A stretch of 30,426 bases of DNA from CAKUIA01 sp034180465 (GTDB lineage: Bacteria > Verrucomicrobiota > Verrucomicrobiia > Opitutales > Intestinicryptomonadaceae), in the NCBI GenBank assembly GCA_034180465.1, contig JAXFOH010000082.1:1-30426 (forward strand). The letters are read 5' to 3'. Positions 23,457 through 30,426 of the stretch are shown here, in pieces. Each line of letters begins with the position of its first letter. The stretch's first letter is position 1. A model generated the notes under the pieces. The model did no database searches. It saw nothing but the letters and a program-made list of their open reading frames with translations, and was not told the DNA's origin. A program made the position numbers and the translations under genes.

Positions 23457-25218
23457 TTTTATCGAAACTTGGGTTTGTTAAATAGTAGTTGTTCTCGAGC
23501 GACTCCATTGTCTCTTGCGAGCTTTCGCCAATCCATCTTTCGGTGTCTAAAAATATAATGTAGACCATTAAGGAAAGGAACAAAAACACGAAAAGAAGCT
23601 GTGTAAATTTTACAAATGTCGAGCGCGAAAAGGGTTTTTTAATGAGTTTTTCTATGCAGGCTAAAAGAATGTGCCCTCCATCTAGCACGGGCAGTGGCAG
23701 CAGGTTTAATACCGCCAAATTCAGGTTTAGCAATACCACAAACGAGAACGCCAGCGAAATGTCTACAATAGACATTTTGTATATCGCGCGCCCTATGCCT
23801 ATTGGCCCCGACATATGCGAAAAGCCGACATCGCTTTTTGAATTGAACATTGTTGCAATGGCGGCATACGTTGTGTAAAAACCGTCTTTAATTTGCTTTA
23901 AAACCGAAGGGTGCTCTATTGAAATATTCTGCTTTACGGTAAATCCCACCATAGAATTTTCTATAGGATCTTTTATTTTTGCCGACGGTCTTTTTAGCAA
24001 AAATTCGCCCATAGTGTCGTCGTCCATATATTTTATAAGAATGGGGCTTTTTGCGTTGTTTAGGGCATCGCTTGCGTCTTTTACGCTAAACACTTTGTTT
24101 TCTCCTATTTGGTATATGGCAGCTCCCGCTTTAATTCCAAAGTCTTTCAAAGCGTCTGCTTCTTCAAAAACCTTTAAAATGCCGCTTTCCGAAACAAGGC
24201 CTTTAGACTGCGCTATGCTCTTGTTTACGCACAGCAAACCCGCAATTTTTTTGCCGTTTTCGAACACTTCGCAAAGGGGTTTTGTGCGTCTTATTTTTTC
24301 GGGAACTAAATCGGCAAAAATTTCGGACTTGTTGCGTATTATGCCAACTTTTGCTTTTTCTCCTTTTTTTAGCGTATTAAGCTTGTCCGAAAAATCGGCA
24401 ACCGAATATACATTTTGCCCGTTTATCGAAATAATTTCATCGTTAGGCAAAATTCCCGCCTTTTGTGCGGGCGAATTTTCCATAACCGAGGCAACATCTA
24501 TTTTTGCGGCTGGCGCAATGCCCAACATTCTTAAAAAGTCGCCCGTTTTTGAATTTGTTTTTACAAGGGCTATCTTAAGCTGAAGCGTTAAAATTTGCCC
24601 GTTTCTTTCAATCTTTAAAAGGGCTTGGGGGTTGCCTTTTTCGTCGCGTCCAGCCCCCAGGGCTATTGCCTGCCTTATGTCCGCAAAATTCGACATATTT
24701 TCGCCGTCTATCTGCAAAATTTTGTCGCCAGGCAAAAGTTTTTTGTGCGTGTCGGAATTTTCCGTCTTATAGACATAGCCGACAACAGTTGTGTTGGGCA
24801 AGCCAACCGAGGGCACTCCTATAAAATATACCAGAATAGCGAAAAATACCGCAAGCAGCACATTAAAAAAAGCCCCCGCAACCGACACAACAACCTTGTC
24901 GGTAAAAGTAGCCTTTTTTAGGTTTTTTATGTCGTTTTCGCCAAATTGGCCGCCTTCAATCTCTCCCATGTCGGCAAGCTGGGGTATTGCAACGTAGCCG
25001 CCAAGCGGCAAAAGCGAAATTCTATATTCGCATCCGTCCTTTCCTTTCCACGCAAGAAGCTTTGGCCCAAAGCCAATCGAAAACCTAAGCACTTTAAGCT
25101 TTCGCCACTTTGCCGCCAAAAAGTGCCCCAATTCGTGAATGCAAATGGACCCTCCGAAAAACAGCACCACAAGCACAACCGCCGCAATGTCGGCAAAACC
25201 TGAAAGCAAAGAGGGCAT
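23449..25218 (-). CDS. rseP: RseP-type site-2 membrane protease with three PDZ-like domains
   Basis: RseP-type proteases cut transmembrane segments, classically of anti-sigma factors, and remove signal-peptide remnants. The zinc motif HELGH is at 28-32 and the second catalytic motif, PVLDGGH, is around 510-516, followed by two more hydrophobic segments. The 589-residue length exceeds the usual 430-450. The extra length is accounted for by three PDZ-like segments between the catalytic halves (about 142-215, 238-306, 345-410). The last is least typical but has GIKAGAAIYQIGENKVFSV. No rseA or sigma-E gene is in the window. The gene begins two bases after dxr and overlaps ispG, an order (dxr-rseP) found widely in bacteria. 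Confidence 0.94.
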   Translation of the reverse strand: MPSLLSGFADIAAVVLVVLFFGGSICIHELGHFLAAKWRKLKVLRFSIGFGPKLLAWKGKDGCEYRISLLPLGGYVAIPQLADMGEIEGGQFGENDIKNLKKATFTDKVVVSVAGAFFNVLLAVFFAILVYFIGVPSVGLPNTTVVGYVYKTENSDTHKKLLPGDKILQIDGENMSNFADIRQAIALGAGRDEKGNPQALLKIERNGQILTLQLKIALVKTNSKTGDFLRMLGIAPAAKIDVASVMENSPAQKAGILPNDEIISINGQNVYSVADFSDKLNTLKKGEKAKVGIIRNKSEIFADLVPEKIRRTKPLCEVFENGKKIAGLLCVNKSIAQSKGLVSESGILKVFEEADALKDFGIKAGAAIYQIGENKVFSVKDASDALNNAKSPILIKYMDDDTMGEFLLKRPSAKIKDPIENSMVGFTVKQNISIEHPSVLKQIKDGFYTTYAAIATMFNSKSDVGFSHMSGPIGIGRAIYKMSIVDISLAFSFVVLLNLNLAVLNLLPLPVLDGGHILLACIEKLIKKPFSRSTFVKFTQLLFVFLFLSLMVYIIFLDTERWIGESSQETMESLENNYYLTNPSFDKNE

Positions 25219-25220
25219 TT

Positions 25221-26390
25221 TTATTGAAGGCTATCTACAAACTTTTGCGCCAAATGCCTTGCTGCGGTATCGGCGGCAAAAATATCGTCCAGAGTTTCGG
25301 GTTCAGAGTGTTTGGCGTTGTCCAAAACATATTTTATTACTTTGGGAATATCGAGCCAGCGAATCTTGCCCTTTATAAATTCGGCAACAGCCACTTCGTT
25401 TGAAGCGTTAAATGCGCAGGTTGCAGTTCCGCCAATTTTTAGGGCGTCGAAAGCGTATTTTAGCGCGGGAAACCTTGTTGTGTCGGGCTGTTCAAAATCA
25501 AGATGCAGGCCTTTTGTAAAATCTAGCCCCTGCATAACGGGGTTGCCCCTTTCGGGGTACAAAATGCTGTGCGAAATTGCAAAAGTCATGGAAGGCGGCG
25601 AAAAATGCGCCTTTATGGAACCGTCGCAAAAGCGCACCATAGAATGAACGATGCTTTGCTTGTGCACTACAACTTCTATGCGGTCAATATCTACATCAAA
25701 AAGCCATTTTGCCTCTATTACCTCCAGCCCCTTGTTTGCAAGGGTAGAGGAATCTATAGTAACTTTCGGGCCCATATTCCAGTTGGGGTGCTTTAGGGCC
25801 TGTTGTACAGTAATAGTTTCCATCTGCTGGGGGGTGTAATCTCTAAACATTCCGCCCGAGGCCGTAATTATAACCGAGGCTACATCGCACTTCCTTTCGC
25901 CGTGCAAACACTGGAAAATTGCATTGTGCTCGCTGTCGAGCGGCAAAAGACGCACTTTTTTGCGGCGTACCGCCTCGATTACAAATTTGCCCGCCATAAC
26001 CAAAAGTTCTTTGTTTGCAAGGGCAATATCTTTGCCTGCCTCTATTGCCGCAAGCGTAGGCCTTAGGCACTTTGTGCCAACAACCGCAGCTGTTACCATG
26101 TTTACAGCGTCTAGGCATGCAACTTTTGCAAGGCCGTCTTCGCCGCAGTAAAGTTTTACGTCGTCTGCAAAAAGTTTTGCGTCCAACGCTTTTTTGAACG
26201 CGCTTTCATCGTAAATTGCAACGTGCTTTACACCGAATTCTTCGGCGATTTTCGCCAATTTTTCGATGCTGCTTTTGCCCGCAATCGAAACAATTTTAAT
26301 CCTGTCGGGGTTTGCCTTTGCAACCGCCAGCGTGCTGGACCCAATCGAGCCCGTTGCCCCCAATACCGCTAATTTTATAATGTCAGACAT
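25221..26390 (-). CDS. dxr: 1-deoxy-D-xylulose 5-phosphate reductoisomerase
   Basis: Dxr converts DXP to MEP with NADPH, the first committed step of the MEP pathway. The 389-residue protein has the NADPH-binding loop GATGSIGSST (11-20), ALANKELLVMAG, the metal-site LLPLDSEHNAIFQCL, ITASGGMFRDY, and the flexible-loop region ALKHPNWNMGPKVTIDSSTL followed by NKGLEVIEAKWLF. All catalytic-site motifs are intact. It starts three bases after the cdsA stop and ends two bases before rseP. No Shine-Dalgarno sequence is visible, so coupling to upstream translation is likely. Confidence 0.97.
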   Translation of the reverse strand: MSDIIKLAVLGATGSIGSSTLAVAKANPDRIKIVSIAGKSSIEKLAKIAEEFGVKHVAIYDESAFKKALDAKLFADDVKLYCGEDGLAKVACLDAVNMVTAAVVGTKCLRPTLAAIEAGKDIALANKELLVMAGKFVIEAVRRKKVRLLPLDSEHNAIFQCLHGERKCDVASVIITASGGMFRDYTPQQMETITVQQALKHPNWNMGPKVTIDSSTLANKGLEVIEAKWLFDVDIDRIEVVVHKQSIVHSMVRFCDGSIKAHFSPPSMTFAISHSILYPERGNPVMQGLDFTKGLHLDFEQPDTTRFPALKYAFDALKIGGTATCAFNASNEVAVAEFIKGKIRWLDIPKVIKYVLDNAKHSEPETLDDIFAADTAARHLAQKFVDSLQ

Positions 26391-26393
26391 TTT

Positions 26394-27224
26394 TTATAAG
26401 TAGAAATAGATTGCAATAAGAAAGCCCACTGGGCAGCTTGCTATAAGCGAGTCGAGTAGGTCGAAAGCCCCGCCTATGCCGGGAATTATGTTTCCCGAAT
26501 CCTTTACGTTGGCGTTCCTTTTTAGGCATGATTCCGCCAAGTCGGAAATAAGCCCCAAAAAGCCCAATAAAGCTCCGAAAATTGCGCCGTATACAGCGCT
26601 AAAGCTTGGCGGCATGTATTTTGCGAAAAACACAGCAAAAAACGCACCCATAACCGCCGACGACAACATTCCTCCAATAAGCCCTTCGTAGCTTTTGCCG
26701 GGGCTTACCTTAGGCAAAATTTTGTGGTTGCCAAAACATACCCCGAAAATATATCCGCCAATGTCGGTAAACTTTGTTGTCACAACAATCCATATCGCAA
26801 AGGCAAAGCCTTTTTCGAACATGGCTCCCAAAAGCACAAGGCACAAAAGAGGCATTGTAATTAGCGAAAGCATCAGAATATAGGAAAGCCCCTTTGCCTG
26901 CGAATTTCTGTCGAATGGGTTGCGCATTATTGCCGCAGCTCCGGCAAACGAAAGTATTGTAAACGCGCAGAAGGGAATGATTGCGCCTTCTACCCCGAAA
27001 AAGAACGGGGCAAACGCGGCGCACGCCATAAGGAACAAATTTGCAAGTTCGGTAGCCACAAAGTTTGTGGCTACATTCAGCTTTTTTAGAATGTTGCAGC
27101 ATTCCAAAATTCCGCCCGACGCCAACAGCCAGAATATTACGGCCGTTGCCCATTTGCCCGCAAAGGATACGGCAAAATATACTATGGCAATCAAAATTAA
27201 AGAGCTTATTGTGCGTTTTCTCAT
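26394..27224 (-). CDS. cdsA: phosphatidate cytidylyltransferase
   Basis: CdsA makes CDP-diacylglycerol from phosphatidic acid and CTP in the inner membrane. The 276-residue protein has seven to eight hydrophobic segments, the SPGKSYEGLIGG motif and the C-terminal signature SDLAESCLKRNANVKDSG followed by NIIPGIGGAFDLLDS. The signature deviates from the classical one: His is replaced by Ile in IPGIGG and Arg by Leu in FDLLDS. The metal-binding aspartates are kept. I read this as a lineage variant. The start overlaps the uppS stop as ATGA. Confidence 0.93.
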   Translation of the reverse strand: MRKRTISSLILIAIVYFAVSFAGKWATAVIFWLLASGGILECCNILKKLNVATNFVATELANLFLMACAAFAPFFFGVEGAIIPFCAFTILSFAGAAAIMRNPFDRNSQAKGLSYILMLSLITMPLLCLVLLGAMFEKGFAFAIWIVVTTKFTDIGGYIFGVCFGNHKILPKVSPGKSYEGLIGGMLSSAVMGAFFAVFFAKYMPPSFSAVYGAIFGALLGFLGLISDLAESCLKRNANVKDSGNIIPGIGGAFDLLDSLIASCPVGFLIAIYFYL

Positions 27225-27958
27225 TTTAGCTGTTCTTGGGTTTTCCCGTAGCGGCGGTTGCGCTTTGCAAACTCAAGCAGGGCTTTGTCGAACTCCTTTT
27301 CGCCAAAATCGGGCCAATAGGTTTTTGTAAAATAAAGCTCGGCATAGGCCGACTGCATAAGCAGGTAGTTGCTAAGCCTGCTTTCGCCCGAAGTTCTTAT
27401 AATAAAGTCGGGGTCTGGAATATCTTTTGTGTAAAAATATTGCGAAATTTTTTGGTAGGTAATTTCGTCGGGTGTAATTTTGCCTGCAATTGCGTCTTTA
27501 AGCATGTTTTTTACGGCAAATTCAAGTTCGTTGCGGCTGCCATAGTTTAATGCTAAGACAAGGGTGTGCTCCGAAAAATCTTTGGTAAGCTCTTTTGTTT
27601 GGGCTATCAGCTTTTGGCATTTTTCGTCAAGAGCCGAAATATCTCCTATGGTTTCGAAGCGTATTTTTTCTTTTATGAAATTCTTTTTGTAGCTTTTTAA
27701 CGAGGCGCAAAGCAAAGACATAAGGGCTTTAACCTCTTCCTTTGGCCTGTTCCAATTTTCCGACGAAAACGCATATAGCGTAAGATATTTAACCCCGTTC
27801 TTCTTGGCTGCCTTAACGGTTTCTTTTAGGGCTTTTGCCCCCGCTTTGTGCCCGCTTGTGCGCGGCAGCCCGCGCTCCTTTGCCCAACGGCCGTTGCCGT
27901 CCATAATTATGGCAATGTGTTCGGGTATTTTTTGCGTTTTGTCGAAAGCCGAGTCCAT
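27221..27958 (-). CDS. uppS: isoprenyl transferase (undecaprenyl diphosphate synthase)
   Basis: UppS condenses isopentenyl diphosphates onto farnesyl diphosphate to build the C55 carrier for peptidoglycan and LPS. The 245-residue protein has the catalytic IIMDGNGRWA (Asp20), GHKAGAKALKE, TLYAFSSENWNRP, LNYGSR, and the C-terminal RTSGESRLSNYLLMQSAYAE with LYFTKTYWPDF. The ATG at 27958 gives the standard length. An in-frame GTG at 28039 would add 27 unconserved residues and run into the divergent gene. A TACAAT element lies only nine bases before the ATG and there is no Shine-Dalgarno sequence. It heads the 11-gene operon. Confidence 0.96.
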   Translation of the reverse strand: MDSAFDKTQKIPEHIAIIMDGNGRWAKERGLPRTSGHKAGAKALKETVKAAKKNGVKYLTLYAFSSENWNRPKEEVKALMSLLCASLKSYKKNFIKEKIRFETIGDISALDEKCQKLIAQTKELTKDFSEHTLVLALNYGSRNELEFAVKNMLKDAIAGKITPDEITYQKISQYFYTKDIPDPDFIIRTSGESRLSNYLLMQSAYAELYFTKTYWPDFGEKEFDKALLEFAKRNRRYGKTQEQLK

Positions 27959-27967
27959 TAAAGTTTT

Positions 27968-28022
27968 ATTGTAGTGTGCCGTTAAAAAAGTAAGGGCGAA
28001 TATTTTTATTTGCGAATACAAT
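27968..28022. promoter_or_regulatory. divergent -10-like elements of uppS and the HAD-like gene
   Basis: TACAAT occurs on the minus strand at 27973-27968, nine bases before the uppS ATG. It also occurs on the plus strand at 28017-28022, eight bases before the HAD-like ATG. If both act as -10 elements, transcripts would start within a few bases of the ATGs. Neither has a recognisable -35 at 17 bases. Confidence 0.4.
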
Positions 28023-28030
28023 ATTGCATT

Positions 28031-28879
28031 ATGAAACACTCCGACGCAACAAAGATTTTATGTAAAACCCAAAAAGCTGCGCGCAAATTTGACCGCGGCT
28101 TTTCGCAAAAAATGTCGGGGATAAGGGCCGTTGTGTGGAATTTTTACCAAACTCTTGTTTGGGCCGAGCCTTTCGGCGATTATTGCGATGCAAATTTTAG
28201 AAAGGCGTTGCGGTTTGCGGGAATTGCGCCAAAAGATTGCGGTTCTTTCGATTTTGGCAGAGCTTTTATGGAGATGCAAAAGGCGCACAAAGACATAAGG
28301 GCAAAAGAGGGCGTTAAAAACCCCGAGGTAGACATACTTTTAATTTGCGAAGATTTGCTTGAAAATTTGGCGTCTGAAAATTTGGTGGAGGGCAAAATAG
28401 ACAAGGCCGCAATAAAAAAGCTTGCCGTAAATTTCGAGATTTTGTCGCGTTCGGTTTGGCTTATGCCCAATGCAATACGGACATTAAACGCCTTAAAAGA
28501 CTGCGGAGTAAAGATGATAACCCTTTCGGACGCGCAGTTTTTTGCCCCCTACATATTCCCCGTAATAACGGGCAAAAGCATGGCACAGCTTGGGTTCGAC
28601 GAAGAAAACTGCGTATGGTCGTTTTCGTATCGCAGGGCAAAGCCGTCGAATATTTTGTTCGAAAGTGCGGCTCAATATTTTGAAAAAACGTATTCATTTT
28701 CGCCAAAAACTGTGTTGTATGTGGGCAGCGATATGCAAAAAGACATAATTCCAGCGGCAAAAGCAGGCTTTAAGACGGCGTTTTTTACCGGCGGCGAGAA
28801 TGCGCATTTCCCCGAAAATGGGGCAATTCCCGACATTGTTGTAAACGACTTGATTGATGTGGCAAAATTGGTTGCATAA
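28031..28879 (+). CDS. HAD-superfamily protein lacking the nucleophilic aspartate
   Basis: The 282-residue protein has the outline of a HAD hydrolase with a helical cap. Motif I is VVWNFYQTL (34-42), where active members have DxD and usually G in DxDGTL or DxYGTL. The nucleophile position is Asn37 (codon AAT) and the second acid position is Tyr39. Motif II is MITLSDAQ, motif III has the lysine of RRAKPSNILFESA, and motif IV is LYVGSDMQKDIIPAAKAGF with its acids intact. It is therefore predicted to be impaired as a phosphatase, and may bind ligand or be a recent single-base variant. The ATG at 28031 is used; a TTG at 28010 would add seven residues. It diverges from uppS. Substrate is unknown. 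Confidence 0.82.
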   Translation: MKHSDATKILCKTQKAARKFDRGFSQKMSGIRAVVWNFYQTLVWAEPFGDYCDANFRKALRFAGIAPKDCGSFDFGRAFMEMQKAHKDIRAKEGVKNPEVDILLICEDLLENLASENLVEGKIDKAAIKKLAVNFEILSRSVWLMPNAIRTLNALKDCGVKMITLSDAQFFAPYIFPVITGKSMAQLGFDEENCVWSFSYRRAKPSNILFESAAQYFEKTYSFSPKTVLYVGSDMQKDIIPAAKAGFKTAFFTGGENAHFPENGAIPDIVVNDLIDVAKLVA

Positions 28880-28904
28880 AAAATGCGCCCCAAAACAAGG
28901 CGCA
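28878..28904 (-). terminator. terminator downstream of rpe
   Basis: TGCGCC (28884-28889) and GGCGCA (28899-28904) form a six-base-pair stem with a nine-base loop. In the minus-strand transcript it is followed by TTTTTTATGC. It sits between the convergent HAD-like gene and rpe; on the plus strand the T-tract is poor, so it mainly serves rpe. Confidence 0.75.
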
Positions 28905-28914
28905 ATAGAAAATT

Positions 28915-29574
28915 TTATGCCAAAGCTTCTTTTATTTTCTCCAAAAGGGAGTCTTTGTTTTTAAAAAATGCCGTTCCCGCAACGATAGTGTCGGCTCCGC
29001 ACTTTATAAGCTCTTGAACATTGTCGGCATTTACGCCGCCGTCTACTTCTATGCGGAAATTAAGTTTTAGCTCGTCGCGCCACTTTTTTAGCGTTTGCAC
29101 CTTGGAATACGCAATGTCCTGAAACTTTTGTCCGCCAAAGCCAGGTTGCACACTCATAACCAAAACCAAATCCACAAGAGGCAGAAAGCTATATACTTGA
29201 GAAATGTCGGTTTTCGGGTTAAGGCTAATTCCAACTTGGCATCCCTTTTCGTGAATGTCTTGCAATGTTGCCTGAATAGGGTAGTCGGGCTCTACATGCA
29301 CGCAAATTAAGCTTGCGCCCGCCTTTGCAAAGGCGTCTATATACAAATGCGGGTTGTCTAGCATTAAGTGGGTGTCGTAGAACAAATTTGGGCAAACCTT
29401 TTTTAAGTCTGCAATAAGTTGCGGGCCAAAGCTTAGGTTGGGCACAAAGTGCCCGTCCATAATGTCTATGTGTATCCAGCTTAAAGAGGCGTTTTCAACT
29501 TCTTTTGCCGAAGCCCCCAAATTTGCGTAGTTGCCCGCCAAAATAGAGGGTGAAAGCTCGAATTTATTTACCAT
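28915..29574 (-). CDS. rpe: ribulose-phosphate 3-epimerase
   Basis: Rpe interconverts ribulose-5-phosphate and xylulose-5-phosphate in the pentose phosphate pathway. The 219-residue TIM barrel has LSPSILAGNYANLG and the metal-binding HIDIMDGHFVPNLSFGP (His35, Asp37). DTHLMLDNPHLYIDAFAKAG, VMSVQPGFGGQKF, EVDGGVNADN and a phosphate-binding VAGTAFF follow. All catalytic motifs are intact. Its start overlaps the lptE end by seven bases, so the two are translated from one transcript. Confidence 0.97.
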   Translation of the reverse strand: MVNKFELSPSILAGNYANLGASAKEVENASLSWIHIDIMDGHFVPNLSFGPQLIADLKKVCPNLFYDTHLMLDNPHLYIDAFAKAGASLICVHVEPDYPIQATLQDIHEKGCQVGISLNPKTDISQVYSFLPLVDLVLVMSVQPGFGGQKFQDIAYSKVQTLKKWRDELKLNFRIEVDGGVNADNVQELIKCGADTIVAGTAFFKNKDSLLEKIKEALA

Positions 29575-30077
29575 ATTGCAGTTACTTCGTTTGCTGCGTC
29601 CTTTGCGATTTCGCGCGTAAGCTGCGGCATATTTTGATATTCCGATTCGGCCTGCCCCGAGGCTGCATAAGCGGTTATGTATTTTTTTACAATGCGGTCT
29701 TTAAAATAAACTTCGTTGCTAACCCTGTTTTTTAGTGTGCACGAAACCGTCATTGCCAGCCTAAACGATTGCGAAATACCGGTATCCTTTTCGCTTGATG
29801 CCCAAGGGGTTTTTTCGTAGTCGGTTATTACAACTTCTAAAATTGCGTTGGCGTCGCTTTCGGAGGCAAGGCTTAGCTGCCCCGTTCTAGACAAATAGTT
29901 GCAAAGCTGCGCAGTCAACAAATCGCTCGCCTGCGGCGCAAACGACTTGTTCCTCACGGGCTTTACATATATGCTTTTAAACGGAAGCTTTGCTGGGGTT
30001 CCCGCCAGCTGGTAGTGGCATGCCGTAAACGAGATTAGCGACACAAAAGCCAAAGCTATAAGTAAAAGTTTTTTCAT
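29568..30077 (-). CDS. lptE: LPS assembly lipoprotein LptE-like
   Basis: LptE is an outer-membrane lipoprotein that plugs and stabilises the LptD LPS translocon. The 169-residue protein has a lipoprotein signal with hydrophobic core LLLIALAFVSLISFTA and lipobox cysteine Cys20, followed by HYQLAGT, the common CGY/CHYxL start of LptE. Next come FKSIYVKPVRNKSFAPQASD, LLTAQLCNYLSRTGQLSLA and DANAILEVVITDYEKTP, the typical alpha/beta pattern of the family. The C-terminal QLTREIAKDAANEVTAIW also fits. It lies 14 bases after a BamD-like gene and overlaps rpe. Family identity is good; binding to LptD is inferred. Confidence 0.88.
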   Translation of the reverse strand: MKKLLLIALAFVSLISFTACHYQLAGTPAKLPFKSIYVKPVRNKSFAPQASDLLTAQLCNYLSRTGQLSLASESDANAILEVVITDYEKTPWASSEKDTGISQSFRLAMTVSCTLKNRVSNEVYFKDRIVKKYITAYAASGQAESEYQNMPQLTREIAKDAANEVTAIW

Positions 30078-30091
30078 AATAATTAAGCTAA

Positions 30092-30426
30092 CTAGGGTTG
30101 ATCTACAAAGCCCTCTTCGTTTATTTCGGGCAAAAGCGGCGCAAACTCGATGGGGGCTTTTTGGTTTTTTGCGTTTTTGTCGAATGCCTTTGCTTCGGCT
30201 TCGAATGCCTCGTTTTGAATTTCCGAAAACTTTTCGGTTTGCATTTTCTCGACTTTGGTTTCGTCTTCAAATGTGTCTACAGCGGGTTTTTCGTAGCGGC
30301 CAAAAAACCAGTCTACTGGGGTCATAGGCGCAATTTCGCCTTCGGCGATAAGTTTTAGTTGCTCTCTTGCCAAGTCTGCCGCGGGGCTTTTAGGGGCAAG
30401 GGTAATGGCTTCGTTATAGAACACAG
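30092..30426 (-). CDS. C-terminal part of a TPR/BamD-like protein (runs off the window)
   Basis: The frame is open to the window edge, so its start is missing and about 111 C-terminal residues are visible. It begins with FYNEAITLAPKSPAADLARE followed by QLKLIAEGE, which looks like the last helix pair of a tetratricopeptide repeat. It continues with PVDWFFGRYEKP and then a long acidic, low-complexity tail rich in Glu, Lys and Ala. This layout and the lptE neighbour suggest an outer-membrane assembly lipoprotein such as BamD, but other TPR proteins are possible. Confidence 0.55.
   Translation of the reverse strand, partial: VFYNEAITLAPKSPAADLAREQLKLIAEGEIAPMTPVDWFFGRYEKPAVDTFEDETKVEKMQTEKFSEIQNEAFEAEAKAFDKNAKNQKAPIEFAPLLPEINEEGFVDQP

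Noticed and set aside
24014..24583. 189-codon plus-strand open frame
   Set aside because: It is a mirror of the rseP coding sequence with no family resemblance or promoter.
1..30426. CRISPR array, transposon, toxin-antitoxin or defence cluster
   Set aside because: No regular repeats, terminal inverted repeats, transposase or integrase motifs or defence-protein domains were found; all sizeable non-shadow frames have housekeeping or envelope assignments or known domain families.

Overview
The window looks like a chromosomal housekeeping segment from an AT-rich Gram-negative bacterium. The best guess is a Verrucomicrobiota member of the Opitutae/Puniceicoccales type, which is an inference. It rests on LPS genes (lpxK, lptE), a long three-domain IspG, an LpxK with an extended N-terminus, a P-type porin, a DUF502 protein, and few Shine-Dalgarno sequences. 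I see no phage, transposon, CRISPR array or defence island.

Layout. Positions 1-1403 (minus strand) carry a MoxR ATPase and the start of its DUF58 partner. A divergent glgC follows at 1586-2863 and ends in a bidirectional terminator. Positions 2935-9158 (minus) hold ispE, rpmH, rnpA, yidD, yidC, dnaN, a strong terminator, then lpxK. Positions 9201-11098 (plus) are a compact pyrF-ispD-ispF operon. A porin gene (minus) and an AT-rich spacer lead to tRNA-Arg(TCT) (minus). Next come a free-standing ADP-ribosylglycohydrolase-family gene with its own promoter and terminator, a 646-bp AT-rich spacer, and mnmG. Positions 16891-27958 (minus) are an 11-gene run with overlaps or gaps of only a few bases: uppS, cdsA, dxr, rseP, ispG, a MATE exporter, a VC0807-like membrane protein, a TIM-barrel isomerase, ybeY, a DUF502 gene and recO. 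A HAD-like gene diverges from uppS. The window ends with rpe, lptE and the 3' end of a BamD-like lipoprotein gene, all on the minus strand.

How the genes fit together. Five of the seven core MEP isoprenoid genes (ispE, ispD, ispF, ispG, dxr) lie within 18 kb. They sit with uppS, which makes the C55 carrier, and with cdsA, lpxK, lptE, yidC and rseP, so envelope building is the dominant theme. The rpmH-rnpA-yidD-yidC-dnaN cluster, mnmG and two parS-like palindromes (14579-14594 and 15725-15740) suggest the region is near the replication origin. No dnaA gene or DnaA-box cluster is visible, so the origin itself is not located.

Most interesting observations: a perfect parS-like palindrome inside the mnmG reading frame, with a second near-copy 1.1 kb upstream; an ADP-ribosylglycohydrolase-family protein and a HAD-family protein that both lack canonical active-site acids; the 11-gene operon; and possible leaderless starts for the uppS/HAD divergent pair. 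I found no convincing undescribed multi-gene system.
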